NCBI RefSeq assembly: GCF_003711205.1
Contig: NZ_CP031013.1
Location: forward strand, 434,001 to 498,000
Direction: 5' to 3'
DNA: 64,000 nucleotides
Source: Polaromonas sp. SP1
GTDB lineage: Bacteria; Pseudomonadota; Gammaproteobacteria; Burkholderiales; Burkholderiaceae_C
The translations under genes were made by a program, and so were the position numbers. Shown here in pieces: positions 18,034-25,970 of the stretch. Under the pieces are notes generated by a model. It saw only the letters and a program-made list of their open reading frames with translations. It did not search any database and was not told the origin of the DNA. Within the stretch, counting starts at the first letter, position 1, and the number at the start of each line of letters is the position of its first letter.

Positions 18034-19476
18034 TCAATGCCGGATGGTGACGGCCGGTTTGCGCGGTTTTCGGTTGGGATCTACGGGCTGCGGCAGCAGC
18101 GTGGCGGTGGTCATCTGGTCGTCGCCGAAGTATTTGGCGGCGACCGCCTGCACTTCGGCGGCGGTCACGCGACGCAGCCCGGCAATCACGCGCGCACTGC
18201 CGTCCAGCGGCTGGCCCAGTATCCAGTTGGAGCCCAGCTCGCGCGCCTGGCTGAACACGGAGTCGAGCTTGTAGGTTTCGCTGGCCACCCACTGGGTCTT
18301 GACGCGCCTGAGTTCCGCCTCGCTCACGCCTTCGCGCGCGATCAGGGCGACTTCGCGGCGCAAGGCCTCTGCCACCTGCTGCGTGGTCTTGCCGTCCGCG
18401 GGGACGCCGTCAAGCACAAACAGCTGCGGCCCGCGGCCTATCAACCCGTTGGAGGCTCCGGCGCCGTCGGACACCCTGTCGTCGCCCTGCCCCAGGGCAC
18501 GCTCCAGGCGCGCACCACCATAGCCGTCAAGCACGGCTGCCAGCACGGTCAGGGCCAGCGCGTCGCGGCTGCCCGCCGCCGTCGGCGAGTCCGGTGCGCC
18601 GGCGACCGGATCCGCGAGATCACCGGGCTCCAGCTTGGGCACCTTGAACGACATGCCCACATAGGCCTGGCTGGCCGGCGCCTTGTAGTCGAGGCGGCGC
18701 TGGCCGTCCTGCTCGGGCTCGGTGCGCGGCTTGCGCACGGGCACCGGTCGGGCGGGGATGCCGCCGTAGTATTTTGCGGCGAGCGTTTTGACCTGCGCGA
18801 CCGTCACATCGCCGGCCACCACCACGGCCGCGTTGGCCGGCACATACCAGCGACGGTAAAACTCGCGCACGTCGGCCGGCGTCATGGCGTCCAGGTCGCT
18901 CATCCAGCCGACGATGGGGCGGCGGTAGGGCGAGGCCAGGAAGGTCATGGCCGTGGCCTGTTCGTACAGTATGGCGCGCGGCGAGTCTTCGGTGCGCAGG
19001 CGCCGCTCTTCTTTCACCACTTCGATTTCGCGCTTGAACTCGTCGTCGGGCCACTGCATGTTGGCAAAGCGGTCCGCTTCCAGCCGCATCACATCCTCGA
19101 GCTTGCCGGCCGGAATCTGCTGGTGGTAGCCGGTGGCGTCGCGGCTGGTGAAGGCGTTGTCGCGCCCGCCCAGCGCGGCCACGCGCTTGGAAAAGTCACC
19201 GGGTTTGACCGTCGGCGTGCCCTTGAACATCATGTGCTCCAGCGCGTGCGCCACGCCCGAGGTGCCGTCGACCTCGTCCATCGCGCCGACGCGCACCCAC
19301 AGCATGTGCACCGCCGTGGGCGCGCGGTGGTCGGGTTTGACGATGACCGTGAGGCCGTTGGCGAGCGTGAACTGCTCGACCTCGGGCTTCAGGACGGGCG
19401 CCTGCGCCAACGCGGCTGCACCGAAGCACAAGGCCAGCAAGGCGAGCGGGGCCCGTGAAAACCGGGAAAGCCGCAT
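18034..19476 (-). CDS. M16 family zinc peptidase, catalytic subunit
   Basis: Secreted metallopeptidase of 480 residues with the inverted zinc motif HALEHMMFKGT and the downstream acidic block needed for the third ligand. The signal peptide is SRAPLALLALCFGAAALAQ. I chose the ATG at 19476; an ATG at 19533 would add a Pro/Leu-rich 19-residue extension and neither has a convincing ribosome site. It is the first gene of the run M16 catalytic, M16 partner, rsmD, (coaD, ferredoxin), and is divergent from ftsY. Confidence 0.92.
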   Translation of the reverse strand: MRLSRFSRAPLALLALCFGAAALAQAPVLKPEVEQFTLANGLTVIVKPDHRAPTAVHMLWVRVGAMDEVDGTSGVAHALEHMMFKGTPTVKPGDFSKRVAALGGRDNAFTSRDATGYHQQIPAGKLEDVMRLEADRFANMQWPDDEFKREIEVVKEERRLRTEDSPRAILYEQATAMTFLASPYRRPIVGWMSDLDAMTPADVREFYRRWYVPANAAVVVAGDVTVAQVKTLAAKYYGGIPARPVPVRKPRTEPEQDGQRRLDYKAPASQAYVGMSFKVPKLEPGDLADPVAGAPDSPTAAGSRDALALTVLAAVLDGYGGARLERALGQGDDRVSDGAGASNGLIGRGPQLFVLDGVPADGKTTQQVAEALRREVALIAREGVSEAELRRVKTQWVASETYKLDSVFSQARELGSNWILGQPLDGSARVIAGLRRVTAAEVQAVAAKYFGDDQMTTATLLPQPVDPNRKPRKPAVTIRH

Positions 19477-19606
19477 AAAAGAAGGGGGAAGGGGTACTGG
19501 GAGCGTCAAAAGGGCTTGCCTGGGGTGTTTCATAGAATAGCTGTGTGGCGCCGTACGCTGGCACTGCAAGGTGCAGCAAACCACTAGGACTCCACAAGCA
19601 TACCCA

Positions 19607-20737
19607 ATGTTCAGTTTTTTCAAGAAAAAATCCCCCCCTCCCGCGGCTGCGCCTTCTACGGCACCTGCGACGGCACCTGCGACGGCCCCCGCGACGGCCC
19701 CTGCCACCGCCCCGGCCGCGCCTGCGCCGGCCCCCAGCGGCGGCCTGATCGGCAGCGCGCTCGTCACACCCATTGCGATTCCAGTCCCCGGCGCCGCGCC
19801 GCCCGAGCGCGAGCGCTGGCTCAGCAAGCTGCAGGACGGCCTGCGCAAAACCGGCTCCAGCATCTCGACCGTGTTCACCGGCAGCCGCATCGACGATGCC
19901 CTGTATGAGGACCTGGAAACCGCGCTGCTGATGGCGGATGCCGGCTCCAAGGCCACAGAACACCTGCTGGCCGACGTGAAACGCCGCGTCAAGGAAGGCG
20001 GCATGACGCACCCGGTCGCCGTGAAGAACGCGCTGGTCGATTCCATCGCGTACCTGCTCAAGCCGCTGGAGCAAGCCCTGGTGATAGGCCAGTACCAGCC
20101 TACCGTGATCATGGTGACGGGCGTGAACGGCGCCGGCAAAACCACCTCCATCGGCAAACTCACGCGCCACCTCGCCAGCGAGGGCGCCTCGGTGCTGCTG
20201 GCGGCGGCCGACACCTTTCGCGCCGCGGCGCGCGAGCAGCTCAGCGTCTGGGCCGACCGCAACACGGTGGAGATCGTCAGCCAGGAAGGGGGCGATCCGG
20301 CCGCGGTGAGCTTTGACGCCGTGAGCGCCGGCAAGGCGCGCGGCAAGGACGTCGTGCTCGTCGACACCGCCGGCCGGCTGCCCACGCAACTGCACCTGAT
20401 GGAAGAGCTGCGAAAAATCAAACGGGTGGTGCAGAAAGCTGACGCAACGGCGCCTCACGAGATTCTTCTGGTCATTGACGGCAACACCGGCCAGAACGCG
20501 CTCACCCAGGTCAAGGCCTTTGACGAGGCACTTCAGCTCACCGGCCTCATCGTCACCAAACTGGACGGCACCGCCAAGGGCGGCGTGCTGGCGGCCATCG
20601 CCCTTTGGGCACGTGAGCGCTCGCTGGCGTCGCCCGGCTTGCGGCCCGTGCCGGTGTACTTTATCGGCGTGGGTGAAAAGCTCGAAGACCTGGAAACCTT
20701 CAGCGCACGCGAATTTGCCCAGGCGCTGCTGGCCTGA
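19607..20737 (+). CDS. ftsY: Signal recognition particle receptor FtsY
   Basis: SRP receptor GTPase that delivers ribosome-nascent chains to the Sec translocon at the inner membrane. The NG domain is complete: GVNGAGKTTSIGKL, the DTFRAAAREQL block, DTAGRLP and TKLDGTAKGG. The acidic A domain found in E. coli is replaced by a short basic start (MFSFFKKK) and a Thr-Ala-Pro-Ala repeat. The ATG at 19607 gives 376 residues. The position opposite the M16 pair and rsmD is the usual betaproteobacterial one. Confidence 0.96.
   Translation: MFSFFKKKSPPPAAAPSTAPATAPATAPATAPATAPAAPAPAPSGGLIGSALVTPIAIPVPGAAPPERERWLSKLQDGLRKTGSSISTVFTGSRIDDALYEDLETALLMADAGSKATEHLLADVKRRVKEGGMTHPVAVKNALVDSIAYLLKPLEQALVIGQYQPTVIMVTGVNGAGKTTSIGKLTRHLASEGASVLLAAADTFRAAAREQLSVWADRNTVEIVSQEGGDPAAVSFDAVSAGKARGKDVVLVDTAGRLPTQLHLMEELRKIKRVVQKADATAPHEILLVIDGNTGQNALTQVKAFDEALQLTGLIVTKLDGTAKGGVLAAIALWARERSLASPGLRPVPVYFIGVGEKLEDLETFSAREFAQALLA
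19658..19717 (+). repeat. Five 12-bp tandem units in the ftsY linker
   Basis: Units ACGGCACCTGCG x2 followed by three diverged units, in frame, each encoding Thr-Ala-Pro-Ala. It is a minisatellite in the linker that replaces the FtsY A domain, so a change in copy number would alter linker length without a frameshift. Confidence 0.9.
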
Positions 20738-20893
20738 GCGTTCCGCCCAGGCCGCCGGCTGTTGCACAAGCGACAGCAAACAAGGGGAAACACCCTAAGA
20801 CAAGGCCTTGCGCAAACCGGCCGCTGTATTAAAGTCATTGGTGAACCCGCCGGCCCCCCCCCGCTCCTGGAGCCGGCCCACAGGAGGCACGCC

Positions 20894-21376
20894 ATGACCA
20901 CAACCACCGACTCTTCCACCCCCTCTACGCCTTCGGCCCCGGTCGGCGGCGAGCGCCGGGTCGACATCCTGCTGGCCCATTACGGCGAAAGCCACCAGAA
21001 CCCGCGCAACGAGTTGATCCACTTCATCGCCATCCCGCTCATCATGCTGAGCCTGGTCGGCATGATGTTTGCGCTGCACCCCTATGTGGCCTATGCCTTT
21101 ATCGCTGCCAGCATGGTGTATTACGCCCGGCTGTCGGTGGTGTTTTTGATCACCATGGCCGTGCTGTCACTAGCCTTTATCGGCGTGATCTTTGCCATGG
21201 GCCCGCTGGTGCTGCCGGTGTGCATCGCGATTTTTGTCGGCGCCTGGATCTTGCAGTTCATCGGCCACAAGATCGAAGGCAAGAAGCCTTCGTTTTTCGA
21301 AGACATCCAGTACCTCTGGGTCGGGCCGCTGTTTGTGCTGAGCAAACTGTTTGAAAAGCTGCACATCCGCTGGTAA
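20894..21376 (+). CDS. Mpo1-like (DUF962) membrane protein
   Basis: 160-residue inner-membrane protein with about four hydrophobic segments. The conserved His motifs HYGESHQNPRNELIHFIAIP (near residue 25) and FIGHKIEGKKPSFFED (near 125) are those of the YGL010w/Mpo1 family. Yeast Mpo1 is an Fe(II)-dependent dioxygenase of 2-hydroxy fatty acid alpha-oxidation; the bacterial function is inferred. The ATG at 20894 has a perfect AGGAGG seven bases upstream. The gene stands alone between ftsY and a small membrane protein gene. Confidence 0.85.
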   Translation: MTTTTDSSTPSTPSAPVGGERRVDILLAHYGESHQNPRNELIHFIAIPLIMLSLVGMMFALHPYVAYAFIAASMVYYARLSVVFLITMAVLSLAFIGVIFAMGPLVLPVCIAIFVGAWILQFIGHKIEGKKPSFFEDIQYLWVGPLFVLSKLFEKLHIRW

Positions 21377-21480
21377 GTTGCCGGGTGATTTGGCTGGTGA
21401 TTCATCCAGTCTTCATGCAGCTTGAAAACCCGCCCTTCGCCTCCATTTATGAGGTTTAAACCTTTTCAAAGGCGCCCCGC

Positions 21481-21765
21481 TTGATCAGCAAAATTCTGCG
21501 TTTCTTCCTCAAACTCGTGCTGGGCGTTTTCGCCGCCGTGTTTGCCCTCAGCCTTTTGGCCGCGGCGCTGATTGTGGTGGTGCTGAGCGTGCTGAAGTCA
21601 TTGATCACCGGCCGCAAGCCTGCCCCTGCGGTGGTGTTTGGCCGGTTCCAGCGCTATTCGCCGCAAGGCATGTGGCCGGGCCAGGGCAATGCCGCCAATC
21701 CCCGTACAGGCGATGTGGTGGACGTTGAAGTACGCGAAGTTCGCGACGACAAGCGCCTGCCTTAA
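21481..21765 (+). CDS. Small membrane protein of unknown function
   Basis: 94 residues starting with TTG. A long hydrophobic segment covers residues 7-40 (FFLKLVLGVFAAVFALSLL and onward). A soluble tail follows with FGRFQRYSPQGMWPGQG and a charged end (DVVDVEVREVRDDKRLP). It resembles small hypothetical proteins conserved in Comamonadaceae; I do not recognise a domain. It lies 104 bp after the Mpo1-like gene and converges on the MFS gene. Confidence 0.6.
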   Translation: MISKILRFFLKLVLGVFAAVFALSLLAAALIVVVLSVLKSLITGRKPAPAVVFGRFQRYSPQGMWPGQGNAANPRTGDVVDVEVREVRDDKRLP

Positions 21766-21795
21766 ATCCTTAAGCCCTCACGCCTGCGCGTGCCC

Positions 21796-22989
21796 TCATG
21801 AGCGGGCGCAGGCGGCGCCCGCCGCACGGCGCGAACGGGCCGATGCGACGGCGAACAGCAGCAGCAATGCGGCCACCATCGCCAGGACCACCACCCCCGC
21901 CGCAACACCGCCTACCGAGGCCAGGCCCCAGCCGTCGATGACGCGCCCGCCGATCAGCGCGCCCAGGCCTATGCCCACATTGGCGCCGGAAATATTGAGC
22001 GAGGCCGCAAAGGCCTGTGCCTCAGGCGCCGACTTCATCACGCGCACATGGCAGACGATGAGCAGCGCCGCCTGCGCGATGCCCCAGGCGCCGAGCGCCA
22101 CCGCCAGCCCCCACTGCGACGACAAGGCGGGCAGGATGGCCGCCATGGCCAGCGCCACGATCACACTAAAAAACAGCGTAGCCCCCAGCGGGCTGCGATC
22201 GACCACGCGCCCGCCCAGCGAATTGCCCAGCAGGCCCACCGCGCCAAAGCCCATCAGCCACCAGCCCACATGTGCGCTCGGGATGCCGGCCAGCCGGCCC
22301 AGGATGTCGGCCAGGTAGGTGTAGGCGGTGAACATGCCGGTGAACACCAGCACCGACAGCAACACATGGCCCACGATGATGGGGTCGCGCAGGATGCGCA
22401 GCTGGCTGCGCATGGATGCCGGCTTGGCGGGCAATGCGATGCGCGGCAGGAAAAACAGCAGCAGCATGGCCTTGGCAAACGCCACCAGCGACAGCGCGGC
22501 GAAGGCATTGCGCCAGCCGAAGGCGTCGGAGATCAACGTGCCGATGGGAATGCCCAGCACGGTGGCCGCCACGATGCCGAAGGCGATCATGGAAATCGCC
22601 TTGCCGGCGCGCGCCGGGCCGGTCAATTGCACAGCGGTGTCGCTGGCCAGCGCCCAGAACACCGGCAGGATCAGCGCGGGGATAAAACGCGCAATCGCCA
22701 TCACGCCGATGTTGGGCGCGACGGCGGCCAGCGCATTGGCAAAGCCGATGACCACCAGCACGCCCACAAACAGCCGCTTGCGCTCCACCCCCGACAGCCA
22801 GGCCGTGAGCGGCGGGCCGGCGGCGGCCACGGTAAAGGCAAACAGCGTGACCAGCAGGCCGGCTTGCGCAATCGTCACGCGCAGGTCCAGCGCCATGGCC
22901 GGCAACAGGCCGACGATCAGGAATTCGGTGGTGAGCACCGTGAAACCGGCGGCAGAAAGCAGCAGGATGGGGAGAAGGGCAAACGGCAT
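21796..22989 (-). CDS. MFS transporter (DHA1 drug/metabolite efflux type)
   Basis: Twelve-helix inner-membrane exporter of about 397 residues, resembling AraJ/PbuE-type DHA1 carriers. The first helix ends in TTEFLIVGLLPAMA, the hallmark of this group. The A-loop region is WLSGVERKRLFVG and the motif C-like block is FGIVAATVLGIPIG. The substrate is unknown. I favour the ATG at 22989; a TTG at 23028 would add 13 residues. A 13-bp inverted repeat upstream (23088-23117) is a candidate operator. Confidence 0.85.
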   Translation of the reverse strand: MPFALLPILLLSAAGFTVLTTEFLIVGLLPAMALDLRVTIAQAGLLVTLFAFTVAAAGPPLTAWLSGVERKRLFVGVLVVIGFANALAAVAPNIGVMAIARFIPALILPVFWALASDTAVQLTGPARAGKAISMIAFGIVAATVLGIPIGTLISDAFGWRNAFAALSLVAFAKAMLLLFFLPRIALPAKPASMRSQLRILRDPIIVGHVLLSVLVFTGMFTAYTYLADILGRLAGIPSAHVGWWLMGFGAVGLLGNSLGGRVVDRSPLGATLFFSVIVALAMAAILPALSSQWGLAVALGAWGIAQAALLIVCHVRVMKSAPEAQAFAASLNISGANVGIGLGALIGGRVIDGWGLASVGGVAAGVVVLAMVAALLLLFAVASARSRRAAGAACARS

Positions 22990-23087
22990 GGAAGTCCGGG
23001 CAATCAAAGTTGGTTTTGGGAGGCTCAAAGCGCGGCTTGCGCGGCTTGGGCCTGAGGAGCGCCAACTTTAGGAGTTACGCCTCATTC

Positions 23088-23117
23088 AATAAAGTAGTGC
23101 TACTGCACTTCTTTATT
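23088..23117. promoter_or_regulatory. 13-bp inverted repeat, candidate operator for the MFS gene
   Basis: AATAAAGTAGTGC-TACT-GCACTTCTTTATT: 12 of 13 positions are symmetrical. It lies about 100 bp upstream of the MFS start. The shape suits a dimeric repressor of MarR, ArsR or TetR type; no regulator gene is adjacent. There is no terminator function in sight, because no gene ends here. Confidence 0.6.
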
Positions 23118-23164
23118 TCTCTATTGCAATAATGAGTTGAGTGTTCGCCGCGTGGTTTGCACGT

Positions 23165-23228
23165 CTTATGCTATTAATTTAATAGCATAAGAACCATGCT
23201 ACACATGGGATTTAGGCCGATTTGATCA
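23165..23228 (+). repeat. Family A palindromic repeat with 13-bp perfect arms
   Basis: CTTATGCTATTAA-T-TTAATAGCATAAG is the longest perfect palindrome of the family here. It is followed by a tail ending ATGGGATTTAGGCCGATTTGATC. The copy is intergenic, just upstream of the cysteine-desulfurase-like gene. Confidence 0.85.
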
Positions 23229-23256
23229 AAAGAATGCGCCGAGTGCGCACTGGCGC

Positions 23257-24408
23257 TTGAGGCTCAGCCCACGCTTACACGCAGACGGCATCTACCTGGA
23301 CCACCAGGCGACCGACCGTCCCAGGCCCGAGGCCGTCCAGGCTGTCATGCATTTCATGAGCGACCACTTCGGCAACGCCAACGCCGGCGCCAACGAAAGG
23401 GGCCGGCTTTCCAGGCACTACCTCAACCTGTTCCGCGAGACCGCCGCATCGCTGGTGGGCGGGCGCGCCGACACCCTGCTGTTTACCAGCGGCGCAACGG
23501 AGAGCAACAACCTCGTGATGTCGTCCGAAGGGCGGCGCCGGCACGCGCACCTGGCTGTCTCCGCGATAGAACACAAATGTGTGCTCGAAAGCGCCGAACG
23601 CGCCCGCCGGATGGGCGCCAGGGTCTCCATCCTGCCGGTCACGCCCGAAGGCGTCGTCGAGCTGGAGGCCGTGCGGCGCGCACTGGCCGACGGCGCGACT
23701 CTGGTCTCGGTCATGGCCACCAACAACGAGATCGGCACGCTCCAGCCCATCCGCGAAATCAGCGCGCTCTGCCAAAGCGCCGGCGCACGGTTTCACACCG
23801 ATGCGGCCCAGGCCATCGGGAAAATCGCCATCGACTTTGCCACGCTGGGCGCCGACTACCTGACCTTCACGGCCCACAAGTTCGGCGGGCCCCAGGGCAT
23901 TGGCGGGCTGATGTGCGCAGGCGAGGCCTTTGAGCGGCTGGAGCCGCTGCTGGTCGGCGGCGGCCAGGAACAAGGCCTGCGCGCCGGCACCACCCCGCTG
24001 GCGCTGTGCGCAGGCCTGGCCGCAGCCGCGCTGGTCCTGGGCGAAACCATGGACGAGGAAATCAGCAGGATGCGCCGGCTGCGCGACCGGTTGGCCGGGG
24101 CGCTCAGGCAGCTGGGCCCTTTCTTCACCAACAGCCGCGCTGCCGGCACGCTGTGCAACAACCTCAACGGCGGCTTTATGGGCATCCCCGCGCTGATGCT
24201 GATGCGCCGGGCGCCGGAGCTGCATTTTTCTGCGGGCTCCGCCTGCACCGGCAGCGGCGGCAGCCATGTCCTCAAAGCCATCGGGCTGCCCCGGGACAAA
24301 ATTGACGCCAGCTTCCGCCTGAGCGTCGGCTGGGCCACCACCGACGACGACATCGACCAGGCTATCGCGTCCTTTGAGCGGGTGCTCAAGACCTTTTCCC
24401 GCCACTAG
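23257..24408 (+). CDS. Cysteine desulfurase-like PLP enzyme (NifS/IscS family)
   Basis: Class V aminotransferase-fold enzyme, 383 residues, related to IscS, which takes sulfur from cysteine. The N-terminal block is IYLDHQATDRPRPEA (the usual second Thr is replaced by Asp). FTSGATESNN, the PLP lysine in FTAHKFGGPQGIGG and a putative catalytic Cys in SAGSACTGSGGSH follow. The start is TTG; an ATG 23 bases upstream runs into a stop in its own frame. It is solitary: no IscU, SufE, tRNA thiolase or dnd genes adjoin, so the sulfur acceptor is unknown. Confidence 0.85.
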   Translation: MRLSPRLHADGIYLDHQATDRPRPEAVQAVMHFMSDHFGNANAGANERGRLSRHYLNLFRETAASLVGGRADTLLFTSGATESNNLVMSSEGRRRHAHLAVSAIEHKCVLESAERARRMGARVSILPVTPEGVVELEAVRRALADGATLVSVMATNNEIGTLQPIREISALCQSAGARFHTDAAQAIGKIAIDFATLGADYLTFTAHKFGGPQGIGGLMCAGEAFERLEPLLVGGGQEQGLRAGTTPLALCAGLAAAALVLGETMDEEISRMRRLRDRLAGALRQLGPFFTNSRAAGTLCNNLNGGFMGIPALMLMRRAPELHFSAGSACTGSGGSHVLKAIGLPRDKIDASFRLSVGWATTDDDIDQAIASFERVLKTFSRH

Positions 24409-24426
24409 CCGCTAGCCGCTAGCCGC
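24406..24426 (+). repeat. Three tandem TAGCCGC units at the stop codon
   Basis: TAGCCGC is repeated three times from the stop codon of the desulfurase-like gene. The 7-bp period puts a TAG stop in each of the three forward frames. Confidence 0.85.
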
Positions 24427-24460
24427 CAGGCCGGCGCCCTGGGCTCCCGTCAAATTCAGA

Positions 24461-24517
24461 GCCAAATCGGGCTCTGGCCCATACAGTACATTGGCCTTTA
24501 GCTATCAAAAATATAGC
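24461..24517 (-). repeat. Family A palindromic repeat upstream of rpoH
   Basis: On the minus strand GCTATATTTTTGATAGC is followed by AAAGGCCAATGTACTGTATGGGCCAGAGCCCGATTTGGC. It lies in the 345-bp region between the desulfurase-like gene and rpoH. That region otherwise contains only the CIRCE operator and weak promoter-like sequence; I see no further gene there. Confidence 0.85.
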
Positions 24518-24696
24518 GAAATGCCGATTTTTCGCGATTTTCCAGCCCCGACAAACCGGGCCGAATCACGTCATTACCCGCGTTTACATCCCGGACACCC
24601 CAAAGGCTGAACCAAATGCCGGCCGCCGCAGTCATACTGAAAAGCAAGGGTTTCTACGTATTAGCCTCGCGCTATCCGAGTCATTGAACCTATTGT

Positions 24697-24734
24697 TTAG
24701 CACTCTCTCTAACAGAGTGCTAATATTTAGCACT
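24697..24734. promoter_or_regulatory. CIRCE (HrcA) operator upstream of rpoH, with extra half-site
   Basis: TTAGCACTC-N9-GAGTGCTAA at 24697-24723 is a perfect match to the HrcA-binding CIRCE element. A third half-site TTAGCACT follows at 24727-24734. It ends 19 bp before the rpoH start, so it would block transcription or initiation. A weak TTGAAC at 24684 suggests the promoter overlaps it. hrcA itself is in this window (157-1176). Confidence 0.93.
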
Positions 24735-24753
24735 AGAGAAAAGGAGTTCTGCA

Positions 24754-25716
24754 GTGTCATATGCTCTTTCCCCCCAATCGCTGACGGCTGCCGTCGCCGC
24801 ACCCCAAGCCGGCGCCGTGGCAGCCGTCAACCCTTGGTCGCTGGTTCCGCCACTCGGTAACCTGGACGCGTACATTTCCGCCGTGAATCGCCTTCCCATG
24901 CTCACTTTGGAGCAGGAGCAGGAATTTGCCAAAAACCTCAAGGAAAACAACGACCTTGATTCAGCCGGTAAGTTAGTGCTCTCTCACTTGCGCCTGGTCG
25001 TGTCGATTTCGCGCAAATACCTGGGTTATGGCCTGCCCCACGGCGACCTGATCCAGGAAGGCAACATCGGCCTGATGAAGGCGGTCAAACGCTTCGACCC
25101 GGACCAGAATGTGCGCCTGGTGAGCTACGCCATGCACTGGATCAAGGCCGAGATCCATGAGTACATCCTGAAAAACTGGCGTATGGTCAAGGTCGCCACG
25201 ACCAAGGCCCAGCGCAAGCTGTTTTTCAACCTGCGCTCGATGAAGCAGGGTTTCAAGGACGACGCCGATGTGGCGACGCACCGCGACACGCTGACTGAAG
25301 GCCAGATCGATTCCATGGCGAAGACGCTGAACGTCAAGCGCGAGGAAGTCATTGAGATGGAGCAGCGCATGTCGGGCGGTGACGTGCTGCTGGACCCGAG
25401 CCCGAGCGACGACGGCGAAGACGCCTTCGGCCCGATCGCCTACCTGGCCGACGCCACGCAGGAGCCGACCGCGCTGATGGAATCGCGCCAGCGCGACAAC
25501 CTGGCCTCCGACGGCATTACCGCCGCGCTGGAAGACCTGGACCCGCGCTCGCGCCGCATCGTGGAAGAGCGCTGGCTCAAGGTGAACGACGACGGTTCAG
25601 GCGGCATGACGCTGCATGACCTGGCGGCCGAATACAAGGTGAGCGCCGAGCGCATCCGCCAAATCGAAGTGGCGGCCATGAAAAAAATGAAGAAGGTGCT
25701 GGCGGCTTACGCGTAA
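24754..25716 (+). CDS. rpoH: Heat-shock RNA polymerase sigma factor RpoH (sigma 32)
   Basis: Directs RNA polymerase to heat-shock promoters. The sigma-70 family blocks are complete: region 2 (HLRLVVSISRKYLGYGL, GDLIQEGNIGLMKAV, SYAMHWIKAEIHEYIL) and region 4 (YKVSAERIRQIEVAAM). The RpoH-box QRKLFFNLR (residues 153-161), found only in sigma 32, confirms the call. The start is GTG at 24754, with AAGGAG seven bases upstream. It has 320 residues, slightly longer than E. coli. The CIRCE element directly upstream puts it under HrcA control, so HrcA sits above the sigma-32 regulon here. Confidence 0.97.
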   Translation: MSYALSPQSLTAAVAAPQAGAVAAVNPWSLVPPLGNLDAYISAVNRLPMLTLEQEQEFAKNLKENNDLDSAGKLVLSHLRLVVSISRKYLGYGLPHGDLIQEGNIGLMKAVKRFDPDQNVRLVSYAMHWIKAEIHEYILKNWRMVKVATTKAQRKLFFNLRSMKQGFKDDADVATHRDTLTEGQIDSMAKTLNVKREEVIEMEQRMSGGDVLLDPSPSDDGEDAFGPIAYLADATQEPTALMESRQRDNLASDGITAALEDLDPRSRRIVEERWLKVNDDGSGGMTLHDLAAEYKVSAERIRQIEVAAMKKMKKVLAAYA

Positions 25717-25746
25717 AGCGCTTTCAGGCAGGAAGCCTTCTTCACG

Positions 25747-25778
25747 AAGCCCGCACCGTCAAACGTGCGGGCTTTTTT
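25747..25778 (+). terminator. Rho-independent terminator after rpoH
   Basis: AAGCCCGCAC / GTGCGGGCTT stem, 8-nt loop, then TTTTTTG. Confidence 0.9.
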
Positions 25779-25970
25779 GTGGGCGCGTTTTGCGTGACAG
25801 CACTTTCGGCGCTACGGACAGGCCTGCAGCGTGATTTGCTGCACTAAATTGCAGTTGCGCGCGCGCACCAATGCAAATTAAAAAACGCATTTGGTTACGC
25901 CTGGTCGCACAATGAATTTGTGCTGATCTTCAACGCGCTTTCAGGCCAGTTCAGGCGTGTTCAGCGGTTC

